Assembly: GCF_025399795.1 (NCBI RefSeq)
Contig: NZ_JAODTZ010000014.1
Span: 1 to 64,000, forward strand
DNA from: Streptomyces rhizosphaerihabitans
GTDB taxonomy: Bacteria; Actinomycetota; Actinomycetes; Streptomycetales; Streptomycetaceae
Reading direction: 5' to 3'
DNA: 64,000 nt
Position numbers and translations under genes: made by a program
Part shown: positions 34,424 through 43,304 of the stretch, in pieces
Numbering within the stretch: position 1 is the first letter of the stretch
How the letters are laid out: every line of letters starts with the position of its first letter
The notes under the pieces: generated by a model
The model's input: only the letters and a program-made list of their open reading frames with translations
Database searches by the model: none
Told to the model about the DNA's origin: nothing

Positions 34424-35290
34424 CTAGCCGTTGAGCTTGCCGGACAGCTCCCGGGCCAGTTTCCGCGCCCTGTCCTGCATTTCCTCGCTGTCCGGGGTGT
34501 TCGCGGAAGCCGTCGGCTGCTCGGCGTATTCGATCGTCACGATCACGTTCGACGTGCGGAACACCACAGTCACCGTGCGCTGCTGAGCCGTCGACGGGCC
34601 GGTGCTCAGCTTGTCGTCGATGAATGCCTCGTCGCCGAGATCGTCGAGGACGCGAGGCTGGAGATCGGCCGGAGCCTGCGAGGCGGAGGCGGAGGCCGAG
34701 GGGGCGGAAGGGGCGCCGGAGGCGTCGCCGTCGTCGCCGACGGCACCGGTGTTGCCGTCGGCGGGGGTGGCGGCGCTGCCGCTGGGACTCGGACTGGCGC
34801 TGCCGGAAGCGGGGGCGGACGCGGACGTGGACGCGGCCGGCTCCGGAAGGTCGGCCGCCGTCTGCTTGACGGCGTAGAGCTCCTCGGCCTTGCTGTCGTC
34901 GCTCACCGCGTTGTCGTACGAGACCACACGCTCGAAGTCGACGAAGAGGTGATCGGTGCCGGAGGCGGACTCCACCTTCCAGTTGCAGCCGTCACGCCGG
35001 TCCGTGTCGTACGTGAGTGTGGCGTCGCCCTCGTACTCCTTCTCCTGCTGCGTCTCGTCGGCGATCTGCTGGATACCGGGCAGCAGTGTGTCGAGCGTGT
35101 CGTGATCGGCCGCGCCGCACGCCTCCGGGAGGGTGCGGTACTTGCCCGGCTGGGCGACCGGGGCCGTCGTGCCGGTGTCGCCGCCCTTGGAGTCCGGAGC
35201 CGAACTCCCCACGCCCGAACCGCCCGAGCAGCCCGCCAGCAATGCCGCGAGGAGCACGGCGGCGCCAGATACGTACGCCTTCCGCTGCAC
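34424..35290 (-). CDS. DUF3558 lipoprotein (second of a tandem pair)
   Basis: 288 aa from GTG 35290, with GAGAGGAG upstream; the frame runs to 35860 but that part shadows rtcB. Lipobox LLAGC at about 20. The domain has LPEACGAAD and RRDGCNWKVE, matching the paralogue at 33378; an Ala/Ser/Gly-rich insert (155-215) interrupts it. The pair probably arose by duplication. Both lie on the same strand, 146 bases apart, with the first-transcribed gene being this one. Confidence 0.88.
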   Translation of the reverse strand: MQRKAYVSGAAVLLAALLAGCSGGSGVGSSAPDSKGGDTGTTAPVAQPGKYRTLPEACGAADHDTLDTLLPGIQQIADETQQEKEYEGDATLTYDTDRRDGCNWKVESASGTDHLFVDFERVVSYDNAVSDDSKAEELYAVKQTAADLPEPAASTSASAPASGSASPSPSGSAATPADGNTGAVGDDGDASGAPSAPSASASASQAPADLQPRVLDDLGDEAFIDDKLSTGPSTAQQRTVTVVFRTSNVIVTIEYAEQPTASANTPDSEEMQDRARKLARELSGKLNG

Positions 35291-35491
35291 GGTCAGGCTC
35301 CTCTCGACGGTCCCGACGGCGCTTCGGCCCGGGTGTCCTGTGGTTATTGGGTTGCCGCACGGGGGCGACCCCTGGAGACAATGTGTATCGCACGCACAGC
35401 CGTGGACGCCGGTCCGTTGTCCCATACGTCGACCTAGGCGCCGGTTTTGCGATTTAAGACTTCTGTTGTTTTTCTGGGGATCGAGGACGAT

Positions 35492-36685
35492 ATGTCGTAC
35501 GTAGAGGTACCGGGGGCGAAGGTTCCCATCCGCATGTGGGCCGACCCGGCCTCGGTCGAGGACGTCGCACTCCGCCAGCTCCAGAACGTGGCGACGCTGC
35601 CCTGGATCAAGGGGCTCGCCGTCATGCCGGACGTTCACTACGGCAAGGGCGCGACGGTCGGCTCCGTCATCGCGATGCGGGACGCGGTGTGCCCGGCGGC
35701 GGTGGGTGTCGACATCGGCTGCGGAATGTCCGCGGTCCGCACCTCGCTCACCGCCAACGACCTGCCGGGCGACCTCTCGCGGCTCCGCTCGAAGATCGAG
35801 GAGGCGATTCCGGTGGGGCGCGGGATGCATGACTCCCCGGTCACCCCGGACGGCTTCCACGGTCTGGCTACGGCGGGGTGGGACGACTTCTGGGGGCGGT
35901 TCGACGGGGTGGCCGAGGCGGTCAAGTTTCGTCAGGACCGAGCCGTCAAGCAGATGGGAACGCTAGGCGGGGGCAACCACTTTGTTGAGGTTTGCACGGA
36001 TACGTCCGGTTCCATCTGGCTGATGCTGCACTCCGGGTCGCGGAACATCGGCAAGGAGCTGGCCGAGCACCACATCGGTGTCGCCCAGAAACTCCCGCAC
36101 AACCAGGGCCTGGTCGACCGTGACCTCGCCGTCTTCGTCGCGGACACACCCCAGATGGCGGCGTACCGCAACGACCTGTTCTGGGCCCAGGAGTACGCGA
36201 AGCACAACCGCACGCTCATGATGGCGCTGCTGAAGGATGTAGTCCGCAAGGAGTTCAAGAAGGCGAAGCCGACCTTCGAGCCGGAGGTCAGCTGCCACCA
36301 CAACTACGTCAACATCGAGCGCTACGACGGCATGGACCTGCTCGTCACGCGCAAGGGGGCCATCAGCGCGCGGTCCGGAGAGTTCGGCATCATTCCGGGC
36401 TCGATGGGGACGGGGTCGTACATCGTGAAGGGCCTCGGCAACGAGAAGTCCTTCAACTCGGCCTCGCACGGCGCGGGTCGGCGCATGAGCCGCAACGCGG
36501 CGAAGCGACGCTTCTCGACGAAGGACCTGGAGGACCAGACGCAGGGCGTGGAGTGCCGCAAGGACTCCGGCGTAGTGGACGAGATCCCGGGCGCCTACAA
36601 GCCGATCGAGCAGGTCATCGAGCAGCAGCGCGACCTCGTGGAGGTCGTGGCGAAGCTGAAGCAGGTCGTCTGTGTGAAGGGCTGA
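35492..36685 (+). CDS. rtcB: RtcB-family RNA ligase
   Basis: 397 aa from ATG 35492 with GAGGA upstream. Metal and catalytic residues: DVHYGKG (Asp47, His49), Cys77 in DIGCGM, GGGNHFVE (His163), LHSGSRN (His180), CHHN (His269-270), and His326 in SHGAGRRMSR, the residue that is guanylylated. It joins 2',3'-cyclic phosphate or 3'-phosphate to 5'-OH RNA ends with GTP. Such enzymes act in tRNA splicing or RNA repair. No archease or RtcA gene is adjacent. The 35 bases before it are AT-rich (TTTAAGACTTCTGTTGTTTT), a likely promoter. Confidence 0.96.
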   Translation: MSYVEVPGAKVPIRMWADPASVEDVALRQLQNVATLPWIKGLAVMPDVHYGKGATVGSVIAMRDAVCPAAVGVDIGCGMSAVRTSLTANDLPGDLSRLRSKIEEAIPVGRGMHDSPVTPDGFHGLATAGWDDFWGRFDGVAEAVKFRQDRAVKQMGTLGGGNHFVEVCTDTSGSIWLMLHSGSRNIGKELAEHHIGVAQKLPHNQGLVDRDLAVFVADTPQMAAYRNDLFWAQEYAKHNRTLMMALLKDVVRKEFKKAKPTFEPEVSCHHNYVNIERYDGMDLLVTRKGAISARSGEFGIIPGSMGTGSYIVKGLGNEKSFNSASHGAGRRMSRNAAKRRFSTKDLEDQTQGVECRKDSGVVDEIPGAYKPIEQVIEQQRDLVEVVAKLKQVVCVKG

Positions 36686-36710
36686 TGCGCGCAAGGGGCT
36701 GAACTGCCTG

Positions 36711-36742
36711 AAGGGTCCGAGTCGTTGACGGCTCGGACCCTT
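36711..36742 (+). terminator. Terminator after rtcB
   Basis: Stem AAGGGTCCGAG / CTCGGACCCTT (11 bases) around a ten-base loop, followed by TTT. Convergent with the small membrane protein gene. Confidence 0.8.
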
Positions 36743-36792
36743 TCGCACGGGTGCTCACGAGCGGTCCCGAAACCGCCCGCCGCCCTGAGCGG

Positions 36793-36966
36793 TCACTTCG
36801 CGTGCAGGACTGCGTAGATCATGACGAAGGCCACGATGTGGATGCCGAAGAGGAAGTACGCGAGGTAGTACCAGACGTAGCGTTCGCGCTTCTTCTCCAG
36901 GGCGAGGCGGGCCTGTTCGCCGTCCGGGGGTGTCGGCTGCTCCGGAGGTGACACCGGATAGGGCAT
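36793..36966 (-). CDS. Small one-TM membrane protein (DUF6126-like)
   Basis: 57 aa. Pro-rich N-terminus, a basic stretch KKRERY, then one TM helix (about 33-54, WYYLAYFLFGIHIVAFVMIY) and a short tail. It resembles tiny actinobacterial proteins labelled DUF6126. Its ATG overlaps the stop of the upstream SDR gene by one base (TGATG), so it is coupled to it. Function unknown. Confidence 0.75.
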   Translation of the reverse strand: MPYPVSPPEQPTPPDGEQARLALEKKRERYVWYYLAYFLFGIHIVAFVMIYAVLHAK

Positions 36967-37733
36967 CACAGCTCCCTGTGGACCTTCGTGTTCGACGCCT
37001 GGGCGCGGGGGCGGACGACGAGGAGGTCGATGTTCACGTGGCTGGGGCGGGTGACGGCCCAGGTGATGGTCTCGGCGACGTCGTCGGCGGTCAGGGGCTG
37101 GGCGACGCCCGCGTAGACCTTGGCGGCCTTCTCGGCGTCGCCGCCGAAGCGGGTCAGGGCGAACTCGTCCGTCTTGACCATGCCCGGGGCGACCTCGATG
37201 ACCCGGACCGGCGTGCCGACGATCTCCAGGCGCAGCGTCTCCGCGAGGACGTGCTCGGCGTGCTTGGCGGCCACGTAGCCGCCGCCGCCCTCGTAGGTGC
37301 CGTGGCCTGCCGTGGAGGAGAGGACGACGATGGTGCCGTCGCCGCCGGCCGTCAGCGCCGGGAGGAGGGCCTGGGTGACGTTCAGGGTGCCGATGACGTT
37401 CGTCTCGTACATCTGGCGCCACTGGGCCGGGTCGGCGGTCGCGATCGGGTCGGCGCCGAGTGCGCCGCCCGCGTTGTTGACCAGCACGCCGATGGTCTTG
37501 AACGCCGTCGCGAACTCGTCGACCGCGGTGCGGTCGGTGACGTCCAGGGCGTACGCGGTCGCCTGGCCGCCCGCCGCGGAGATCTCCTCCGCCAGCGCCT
37601 CGATGCGGTCCTTGCGGCGGGCGGTGAGGACGACGCGGTAGCCCTCGGCCGCGAGCTGCCGGGCCGTCGCGGCGCCGATTCCGCTGCTTGCACCGGTGAT
37701 GACGGCGATACGGGACGCGGCGGCGGGGGTCAT
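36966..37733 (-). CDS. Short-chain dehydrogenase/reductase (NADP-preferring)
   Basis: 255 aa from ATG 37733, with AAGGAG upstream. Classical SDR: TGASSGIG cofactor loop, TARRK (an Arg pair after strand 2 suggests NADPH), NNAGG, catalytic Ser in LSSTAGHG and GYVAAKHAEH where Tyr and Lys (YxxxK) sit. The YdfG/serine 3-dehydrogenase branch is the closest. Substrate unknown. It is the first gene of a two-gene operon and divergent from marR-type gene 38015. Confidence 0.9.
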   Translation of the reverse strand: MTPAAASRIAVITGASSGIGAATARQLAAEGYRVVLTARRKDRIEALAEEISAAGGQATAYALDVTDRTAVDEFATAFKTIGVLVNNAGGALGADPIATADPAQWRQMYETNVIGTLNVTQALLPALTAGGDGTIVVLSSTAGHGTYEGGGGYVAAKHAEHVLAETLRLEIVGTPVRVIEVAPGMVKTDEFALTRFGGDAEKAAKVYAGVAQPLTADDVAETITWAVTRPSHVNIDLLVVRPRAQASNTKVHREL

Positions 37734-38014
37734 ACGGCTGCTCCTTGGCGGTGCCTGGGGTGTCCGGGGTGTCTGCGATGTCTTCGGCAAGGATAGGTGG
37801 ACCGGGCGGCCGGGACGGCGGGCGGTGACGGGGAGGTGGCAGGGCCTCCGGTGGTGGGTCGGCTGCCGCCTCGGGGGGCGTACATGATCACGGCTGCTCC
37901 GGCCAGGCGGATCAGGGCGCCGGTGATGTCCCGGCGGTCGGGACGGTAGCCGTGGTTTCCAGGGGCGGGGGCGGTGCGGCGTACGATTTGGCTGGGCTGG
38001 TGGAAGGGGGCCGT

Positions 38015-38518
38015 ATGGCCACGGCTGGGGAAGCGCGGGAGCGGCTGCTGGGGGAGCTGGCGGTCGTGTCGCGGCGGTACATGGCCTCGTACGCGCTGTT
38101 CAACCAGGCCCTCGCCGATCATGTCGGGCTGCATCCGACGGATGTGCAGTGTGTGAATCTGCTCAGCCTGGAGGCGGGGCCGGTGACCACCGGGCGGATC
38201 GCCGAGATGACGGGGCTGACGACCGGGTCGGCCACGCGGCTGGTGGACCGGCTGGAGAAGGCGGGCTATGTCGTGCGGGAGCGCGATGTGGTCGACCGGC
38301 GGCGGGTGCTGGTGGCGACCGTGCCGGAGAAGATCGCCGAGTTCGGGCGTATGTGGGAGCGGCTGGGCGGCGGTTGGTACGCCCTGTTCGACGGGCTCGA
38401 CGACGCCGAGGTCGCGCTGATCATCGGGCACATGCGGCGCACGGTCGACTTCAGTGCCGAGCAGGTCGCGCGGCTGCGGTCCGGGGACCTTCAGGAGGCC
38501 TCGGACGAGGCGTCGTAG
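38015..38518 (+). CDS. MarR-family transcriptional regulator
   Basis: 167 aa from ATG 38015. Winged-helix core at about 55-115: TTGRIAEMTGLTTGSATRLV is the recognition helix and VVDRRRVLV the wing. N- and C-terminal helices form the dimer. Divergent from the SDR operon (280 bases between), which it may regulate. Its last 28 bases overlap the end of the convergent HxlR gene; curiously both proteins end in EAS. Confidence 0.9.
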   Translation: MATAGEARERLLGELAVVSRRYMASYALFNQALADHVGLHPTDVQCVNLLSLEAGPVTTGRIAEMTGLTTGSATRLVDRLEKAGYVVRERDVVDRRRVLVATVPEKIAEFGRMWERLGGGWYALFDGLDDAEVALIIGHMRRTVDFSAEQVARLRSGDLQEASDEAS

Positions 38519-38904
38519 CGTTCGCGGGCTTCGACGACCTCCTCGATGTGGTGCTCCGCCCAGTCCTTGACGGCGGTGAGCAGGCAGCTCAGGTTCGCGC
38601 CCAGCGGCGTGAGTTCGTAGTCGACGCGGACCGGCACGGACGGAGTGACCGTGCGGGAGACGATGCCGTCGCGCTCCAGTGAACGCAGGGTCTGCGTCAG
38701 CATCTTGGGGCTGACCCCGGCGATCCTGCGGCCGAGGCCGCTGTAGCGCATCGGCCCGTCGGCGTCGGCGAGCGCGCTCACGATCAGGCTGACCCATTTG
38801 TCGCTGATGCGGTCCAGGAGCTGGTTGGTGGGGCAGCTCTTGAGGAACGCGTCGTACTCGACACGGGCCTGCTGGCGCCGCTCGGCCGCCGTCGTGGTCG
38901 CCAT
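38491..38904 (-). CDS. HxlR-family transcriptional regulator
   Basis: 137 aa. Cys24 in KSCPTNQLLDRISDKW is the conserved N-terminal Cys often used for redox or quinone sensing; the winged helix follows (MRYSGLGRRIAGVSPKMLTQ, then VDYELTPLG). GGAGGT ribosome site. Divergent from the quinone-oxidoreductase-like gene at 39027, a common HxlR-target arrangement. A six-base dyad GCACCT-TC-AGGTGC (38927-38940) and an AT-rich core TTACCAATGGATAGTAA lie between them. Confidence 0.92.
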   Translation of the reverse strand: MATTTAAERRQQARVEYDAFLKSCPTNQLLDRISDKWVSLIVSALADADGPMRYSGLGRRIAGVSPKMLTQTLRSLERDGIVSRTVTPSVPVRVDYELTPLGANLSCLLTAVKDWAEHHIEEVVEARERYDASSEAS

Positions 38905-39026
38905 GACGCACCTCCGGGTGACGTACGCACCTTCAGGTGCCTACTTACCAATGGATAGTAACTCTTCCTAGGGTTGTTGCAGCGGGAAAGAGACCCGTGA
39001 ACGACCTACTGATGGGGTGAGCTGGG

Positions 39027-39917
39027 ATGCGTGCAGCGGTTGTGACGTCGTTCGGCGGTCCGGAAGCCGTCGAGATCGTCGAGGTCGCCGTGCCGGAGCC
39101 GGGGGCCCGGCAGGTGCGGATCAAGGTGGCGGCGGCGGGGGTCAATCCCGTGGACGCCGGGGTGCGTGCGGGTGTCTTCGGGGGTGAGGGGAAGCGGCTG
39201 GGGCTCGGGTGGGATGTCGCCGGGGTCGTGGACGCGGCCGGGTCCGCTTCCGGGTGGAGTGCGGGCGACGAGGTGGTGGCGCTGGCGTACGGGCCGGTCA
39301 AGTCTCTCGGTACGCACGCCGATCATGTGGTGGTCGATGCCGACGCGGTGGCCGCGGCGCCCCGCTCGGTCGACGCGGTGCATGCGGCGAGTCTGCCGCT
39401 GAACGCCCTGGCAGCCGCCCAGGCCCTGGACGGGCTGGGCCTGGAGCCGGGGCGGAGTCTGCTGGTCACGGGGGCCGCGGGGGCGGTCGGCGGGTACGCC
39501 GTGCAGCTCGCCGCCCGGCTCGGGGTGAGCGTGACCGCGCTGGCCCGGGAGGGCGACGAGGAGCTCGTACGGTCCCTGGGCGCGGACCGGTTCGTGTCGG
39601 ACGGGGTGGCTCCGGGGAGCGTGGACGCGGTGCTGGACGCGGCGGTCCTCGGCGCGGACGCGCTGGAGTGGGTGCGGGACGGGGGCGCCTTCATGGGGGT
39701 CATCCCGGGAGCCCAGCCGGCGTCCGTGCGCGGGGTGCGGACCGGTGCCGTGGAGGTGGCCGCCGACGGGGCGCGGCTCGCGGAGCTGGTGGCGCTCGTC
39801 GACGCGGGCGTGCTGACGACCCGGGTCGCCGAGACGTACGCGCTCGACGAGGCCGTCAAGGCGCACGCGCGGCTTGCGCAGGGCGGGCTGCGGGGCCGGC
39901 TGGTGCTCGTTCCCTAG
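39027..39917 (+). CDS. Zinc-free alcohol dehydrogenase / quinone oxidoreductase family
   Basis: 296 aa MDR-type. N-terminal GroES-like domain (AAAGVNPVDAGVR), nucleotide-binding LLVTGAAGAVGGYAVQLA (about 147-164); no Zn ligands. Reduces quinones or enones with NADPH. It lies divergently from the HxlR regulator, which probably represses it until a reactive quinone or aldehyde is present. Somewhat shorter than the usual ~310 residues. Confidence 0.9.
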   Translation: MRAAVVTSFGGPEAVEIVEVAVPEPGARQVRIKVAAAGVNPVDAGVRAGVFGGEGKRLGLGWDVAGVVDAAGSASGWSAGDEVVALAYGPVKSLGTHADHVVVDADAVAAAPRSVDAVHAASLPLNALAAAQALDGLGLEPGRSLLVTGAAGAVGGYAVQLAARLGVSVTALAREGDEELVRSLGADRFVSDGVAPGSVDAVLDAAVLGADALEWVRDGGAFMGVIPGAQPASVRGVRTGAVEVAADGARLAELVALVDAGVLTTRVAETYALDEAVKAHARLAQGGLRGRLVLVP

Positions 39918-39946
39918 CGGTCCGAGCGACCCGGTGACGTGGTCCC

Positions 39947-40032
39947 GGTGGCCCCGGCAATTCAGTGGCCCCAACAGTGCCGGTGGCCCCAACAGTGCCA
40001 GTGGCCCCAGTGGCCCCAGTGGCCCCAGTGTC
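39947..40032. repeat. Short tandem repeat AGTGGCCCCA
   Basis: Ten-base unit AGTGGCCCCA in about three perfect copies near 40000-40028, preceded by an 18-base unit GGTGGCCCCAACAGTGCC in two copies. It fills the gap between two convergent genes. Confidence 0.8.
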
Positions 40033-41451
40033 CTAGTGGTGCCCTTCCGGTGCCTTGAGCGGCAGCAGGAGTACGAGGGGGCAGCACAGGAGGGTGATGG
40101 CGGCCACGACGGCGAGGCTCACGGTGGTGGCGTGGGTCTCTCCGCCGCCGGTGTGGAAGTAGACGGTGGTGACGGCGGCGGCCCCGATCGCGTTGGCGAG
40201 CTGCTGGACCGCGCCGAGTGAGCCGCCCGCGCTGCCGGCCTCCGAGGGCGCGATGTCGCCGATGGTGACGTCGTAGAGCGAGCCGAAGCAGGCGCCCATG
40301 CCGAGGCCGATGACGAGCAGCGGGGGGACCAGGGCCCAGCTTCCGGTGTCCGTGCCCAGGACGGCGACCAGGGTGAGGAGATGGGCCGTTCCGGCGAGCG
40401 TGACGAGGAAGCCGATGAGGACGAGGCGGCGGCCCAGGCGGGCGATCAGGCGGTAGCAGGCGATCGAGGCGATGACGATGCCCGCCGACAGGGGCATCAG
40501 GGCGAGCGCGGCAGCCGCGGGGGAGCGGCCGAGGCCCTGCTGGAGGAAGAGGGAGACGACGTAGAGGAGGCCGGCGACCGCGGCGAAGAAGACGATGCCG
40601 ATGATCAGCCCGGAGGTGAAGCCGCGGTTGTGCAGGAGGGAGGGCCGGATCAAAGGGTCGGGTGCGGTGCGCTGGCGGTGGCAGAACGCCGCGAAGAGCG
40701 CGAGGCCGGCGAGCAGGAGGAGGACGGGGAGCGCGCTCCAGCCGTGGGCCGATCCCTCGATGAGGCCGGTGAGCAGGGCGAGCATGGTGGCGCCGAGGAG
40801 GGCGGAACCGGCGATGTCGACGGTGGTCGTCCGGTCGCCGGTGTCACGGGGGAGCAGCCGGGCGGCGGCGAGGAGCGCGGCGCCGCCGAGGGCGAGGTTG
40901 ATGAGGAACATCGGGCGCCAGCCGAGGCCGCCGAGGTCGGCGTCGATGAGGAGTCCGGCGAGGATCGGGCCGCCGACGGCGGACAGGCCCATCACCGGTC
41001 CGAACAGGCTGTACGCCTTGCCGATCTGATCCCGGGGCCAGGTCGCGCCGAGGATGCCGAAGCCCTGCGGGATGACGAGCGCGCCGAAGGCGCCCTGGAC
41101 GAGGCGGGCGGCGACGAGGGTTCCCGGCGTGGGCGCGAGGCCGCAGGCGGCCGAGGCGACGGTGAAGCCGGCGAGGCCGGTCAGGAACAGTCGGCGGCGG
41201 CCGTACTTGTCGCCGAGCCGTCCGCCGAGGACGAGCAGGACGCCGAGCGCGAGGGCGTAGGACGCGCCGAGCCACTGGACGAGGGCGGTGCCGCCGCCGA
41301 GGTCGTGGGTGATGGTCGGGGCGGCGATGTTCGTGATGGTGCCGTCGAGGAGGTCCAGGACGTCGGCGGCGAGGACGACGCCGAGGATCGCCCAGCGGGT
41401 GCGGGCGGGAGGGTGCGACGGTTCATGTGTGTCATGCAGTGTCTGTGTCAC
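40033..41451 (-). CDS. MFS transporter, DHA2 (EmrB/QacA) drug-efflux type
   Basis: 472 aa, 14-TM pattern. Motif D1/A: TITNIAAPTI in TM1, LGGRLGDKYGRRRLFL (motif A), and the antiporter motif C GLSAVGGPILAGLL in TM5. Proton-driven export of drugs or toxic metabolites is likely. The GTG start has no visible ribosome site; a promoter at 41460-41488 would give a nearly leaderless mRNA. Convergent with the oxidoreductase gene. Confidence 0.9.
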   Translation of the reverse strand: MTQTLHDTHEPSHPPARTRWAILGVVLAADVLDLLDGTITNIAAPTITHDLGGGTALVQWLGASYALALGVLLVLGGRLGDKYGRRRLFLTGLAGFTVASAACGLAPTPGTLVAARLVQGAFGALVIPQGFGILGATWPRDQIGKAYSLFGPVMGLSAVGGPILAGLLIDADLGGLGWRPMFLINLALGGAALLAAARLLPRDTGDRTTTVDIAGSALLGATMLALLTGLIEGSAHGWSALPVLLLLAGLALFAAFCHRQRTAPDPLIRPSLLHNRGFTSGLIIGIVFFAAVAGLLYVVSLFLQQGLGRSPAAAALALMPLSAGIVIASIACYRLIARLGRRLVLIGFLVTLAGTAHLLTLVAVLGTDTGSWALVPPLLVIGLGMGACFGSLYDVTIGDIAPSEAGSAGGSLGAVQQLANAIGAAAVTTVYFHTGGGETHATTVSLAVVAAITLLCCPLVLLLPLKAPEGHH

Positions 41452-41459
41452 GCAGATAA

Positions 41460-41488
41460 ATGTCGGGCATGGGGTGCGGCGCGGTCAA
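41460..41488 (-). promoter_or_regulatory. Possible promoter giving a leaderless MFS transcript
   Basis: Minus strand TTGACC (41488-41483), 17-base spacer, CGACAT (41465-41460). Transcription would begin two to four bases before the GTG at 41451. Confidence 0.4.
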
Positions 41489-41550
41489 GTCACTTTCCGG
41501 CCGGCAGCGACGCGGACGGTGGACGTCACCCTCGCGGGCGAGGGTCTCCC

Positions 41551-41592
41551 GGGTGCCGGGTGCCGGGTGCCGGGTGCCGGGTGCCGGGTGCG
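41551..41592. repeat. Tandem heptamer GGGTGCC
   Basis: Five perfect copies and a sixth ending in G instead of C, back to back, about 60 bases before the next gene. Slippage-prone. Confidence 0.92.
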
Positions 41593-41652
41593 GGAGGGCG
41601 CTTCCCTGTCGATCACGTAAGGTCTCCCCAGCTCAGGGGAGGGAAGAGATCC

Positions 41653-42399
41653 ATGGTGAGTGGCGGAACCCGCCGTACGGCGGCGCTGATGGTGGGGACG
41701 GTGCTGGCCGGTGCGCTGGTGGCGGGATGCGGCGGGGTGGCGGATGCTGACTCCGGAGCCCGGGAGGACGTGATCACCACGTCCTTCAAGAGTTCCGAGG
41801 AACTGCCGGAACGGCTCGCCGAAGACGGCACGACCGTCGTCGTGGGTGCGGCGAGCGCGGGCACCGTCGTCCATCTCTACGAGGACATGCGCTGTCCCGT
41901 GTGCGAGGACTTCGAGGAGGACGGGGGCGGCGGGGCGCTGCGGGACATGACCCTGTCCGGCGAGGTCCGGACCGAGTACACGCTCGCGTCGTTCCTGGAC
42001 GACCGGCTCGGCGGCAGGGGTTCCGAGCGTGCGGCCAACGCGCTGCGCGCAGCCCTGGAGCGCGGCAAGTTCGTCGAGTACCACGACGTGCTCTTCGCGC
42101 ATCAGCCCGAGGAGGTCGTCGACGGCTACACGGACGCGTTCCTGCTGCGGATGGCCTCCCAGGTCGACGGGCTGCGCGACAAGGAATTCGACGCGGCCGT
42201 CAGGACCGTGAAGTACCGCGACTTCGTGACCGCCTCGGAGCAGGCCTACGAGGCGGACGAGGTGCCCGGAACCCCCTCGGCGGCGGTGAACGGCAGGCTT
42301 CTGGACGACAGGTTGAGGGGCGGGTTGTTCGACGCGTCCACGCTGCCGATGGTGGTCCGGATGGGCGCGTTGACCGCCGCGGCGCAGCCCGCGTCGTAG
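41653..42399 (+). CDS. DsbA-like thioredoxin-fold lipoprotein
   Basis: 248 aa from ATG 41653 (a GTG follows directly). Lipobox ALVAGC with Cys26. The thioredoxin fold begins VVHLYEDMRCPVCEDF with the active pair Cys81-Pro-Val-Cys84, has a helical insertion (95-180) and the cis-Pro region VPGTPSAAVNG. Matches the extracytoplasmic DsbA/'thioredoxin domain' family of actinobacteria, so it should form or shuffle disulfides in exported proteins. Divergent from the MFS gene. Confidence 0.9.
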   Translation: MVSGGTRRTAALMVGTVLAGALVAGCGGVADADSGAREDVITTSFKSSEELPERLAEDGTTVVVGAASAGTVVHLYEDMRCPVCEDFEEDGGGGALRDMTLSGEVRTEYTLASFLDDRLGGRGSERAANALRAALERGKFVEYHDVLFAHQPEEVVDGYTDAFLLRMASQVDGLRDKEFDAAVRTVKYRDFVTASEQAYEADEVPGTPSAAVNGRLLDDRLRGGLFDASTLPMVVRMGALTAAAQPAS

Positions 42400-42419
42400 C
42401 CCGGAGGGGTCCGGGGCGG

Positions 42420-43235
42420 TCAGGAAGGCTGGTGGCTGCTCGCGTAGGCCGTCGGCGGGACTCCGACCGTCGCGGTGAAGTCCCGGACCAGGTGGGCCTG
42501 GTCGGCGTAGCCGAGGTCGGCGGCGAGGGCGGCCCAGTTCACCGGCTCGGAGGTCTCGGCGCGTTCCAGGGCCTCGTGGATGCGGTACCGCAGGATGATC
42601 CACTTCGGGCCGACTCCGACGTACGCCGAGAAGAGGCGTTGCAGGGCGCGGACCGTCATGCCCCGCGCCTCGGCGAACTCGCCGACGTGGCGGATCGTGC
42701 GGTCGGTGCGGATGAGGTCGACCAGGGCCGTCGCGAGGGTGGCCTGCGGGTCCGGTCGCGGGTCGAGGCTCAGGAGGAAGTCGTCCAGGGCGGCCACCCG
42801 GGCCCGCTCGTCGTCCGGGTCGAGGACGACCGCGACGGCGCCCGCGGAGTCCGGGAAGACCTCCGGGAGGCGGAGGCGCTGCCCGGTGAGGGACGACAGG
42901 GGACGGTCCGGCGCGAAGGGGCGGAAGCCGCCGGGGCGGAACTGGATCCCGCACACCCTGCCCCGGCCCTCCAGTTTCTGGGTGAACAGGTCCAGTCCGA
43001 CGCCGGCGACCTCGCCGAAGGGCTCCTGTCCCGCGTACCGCTGGAAGACGATGTTGACCGACGGGTGGGGGACCACGTGCGAGGCGTACGGCTGGGTGAG
43101 GTCCCAGTCGATCAGCCAGTAGTGCTCCAGGTAGGGGCGCAATGGTTCGGCGGGCTCGTGGCGGCGGAAGCGGACGCGCGTGAAGAGCTCCGCGGCGTCG
43201 ACGATGCCGCGGGTGTCGCGGCGTGGGGCGGCCAT
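42420..43235 (-). CDS. AraC-family transcriptional regulator
   Basis: 271 aa. Residues 15-150 are the DUF6597-type sensing domain (LRPYLEHYWLIDWDL; GIQFRPGGFRPF). The AraC double HTH is residues 165-265 (HVGEFAEARGMTVRALQRLF and ALAADLGYADQAHLVRDF). Divergent from the flavin monooxygenase gene at 43339, with only about 100 bases between; a role in controlling it is plausible. Confidence 0.92.
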   Translation of the reverse strand: MAAPRRDTRGIVDAAELFTRVRFRRHEPAEPLRPYLEHYWLIDWDLTQPYASHVVPHPSVNIVFQRYAGQEPFGEVAGVGLDLFTQKLEGRGRVCGIQFRPGGFRPFAPDRPLSSLTGQRLRLPEVFPDSAGAVAVVLDPDDERARVAALDDFLLSLDPRPDPQATLATALVDLIRTDRTIRHVGEFAEARGMTVRALQRLFSAYVGVGPKWIILRYRIHEALERAETSEPVNWAALAADLGYADQAHLVRDFTATVGVPPTAYASSHQPS

Positions 43236-43304
43236 GTGGGGATCGTAGGACGGGGCACTGACAGTCGCGGAATACCTGGGGCGAGGTGGTGGTTCGAAGG
43301 TGTA

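Noticed and set aside
38908..38940. Tandem HxlR operators GCACCT..GGGTG and GCACCT..AGGTGC
   Set aside because: The first copy is the hxlR-type gene's own GGAGGTG ribosome site, so the apparent tandem is partly coincidental.
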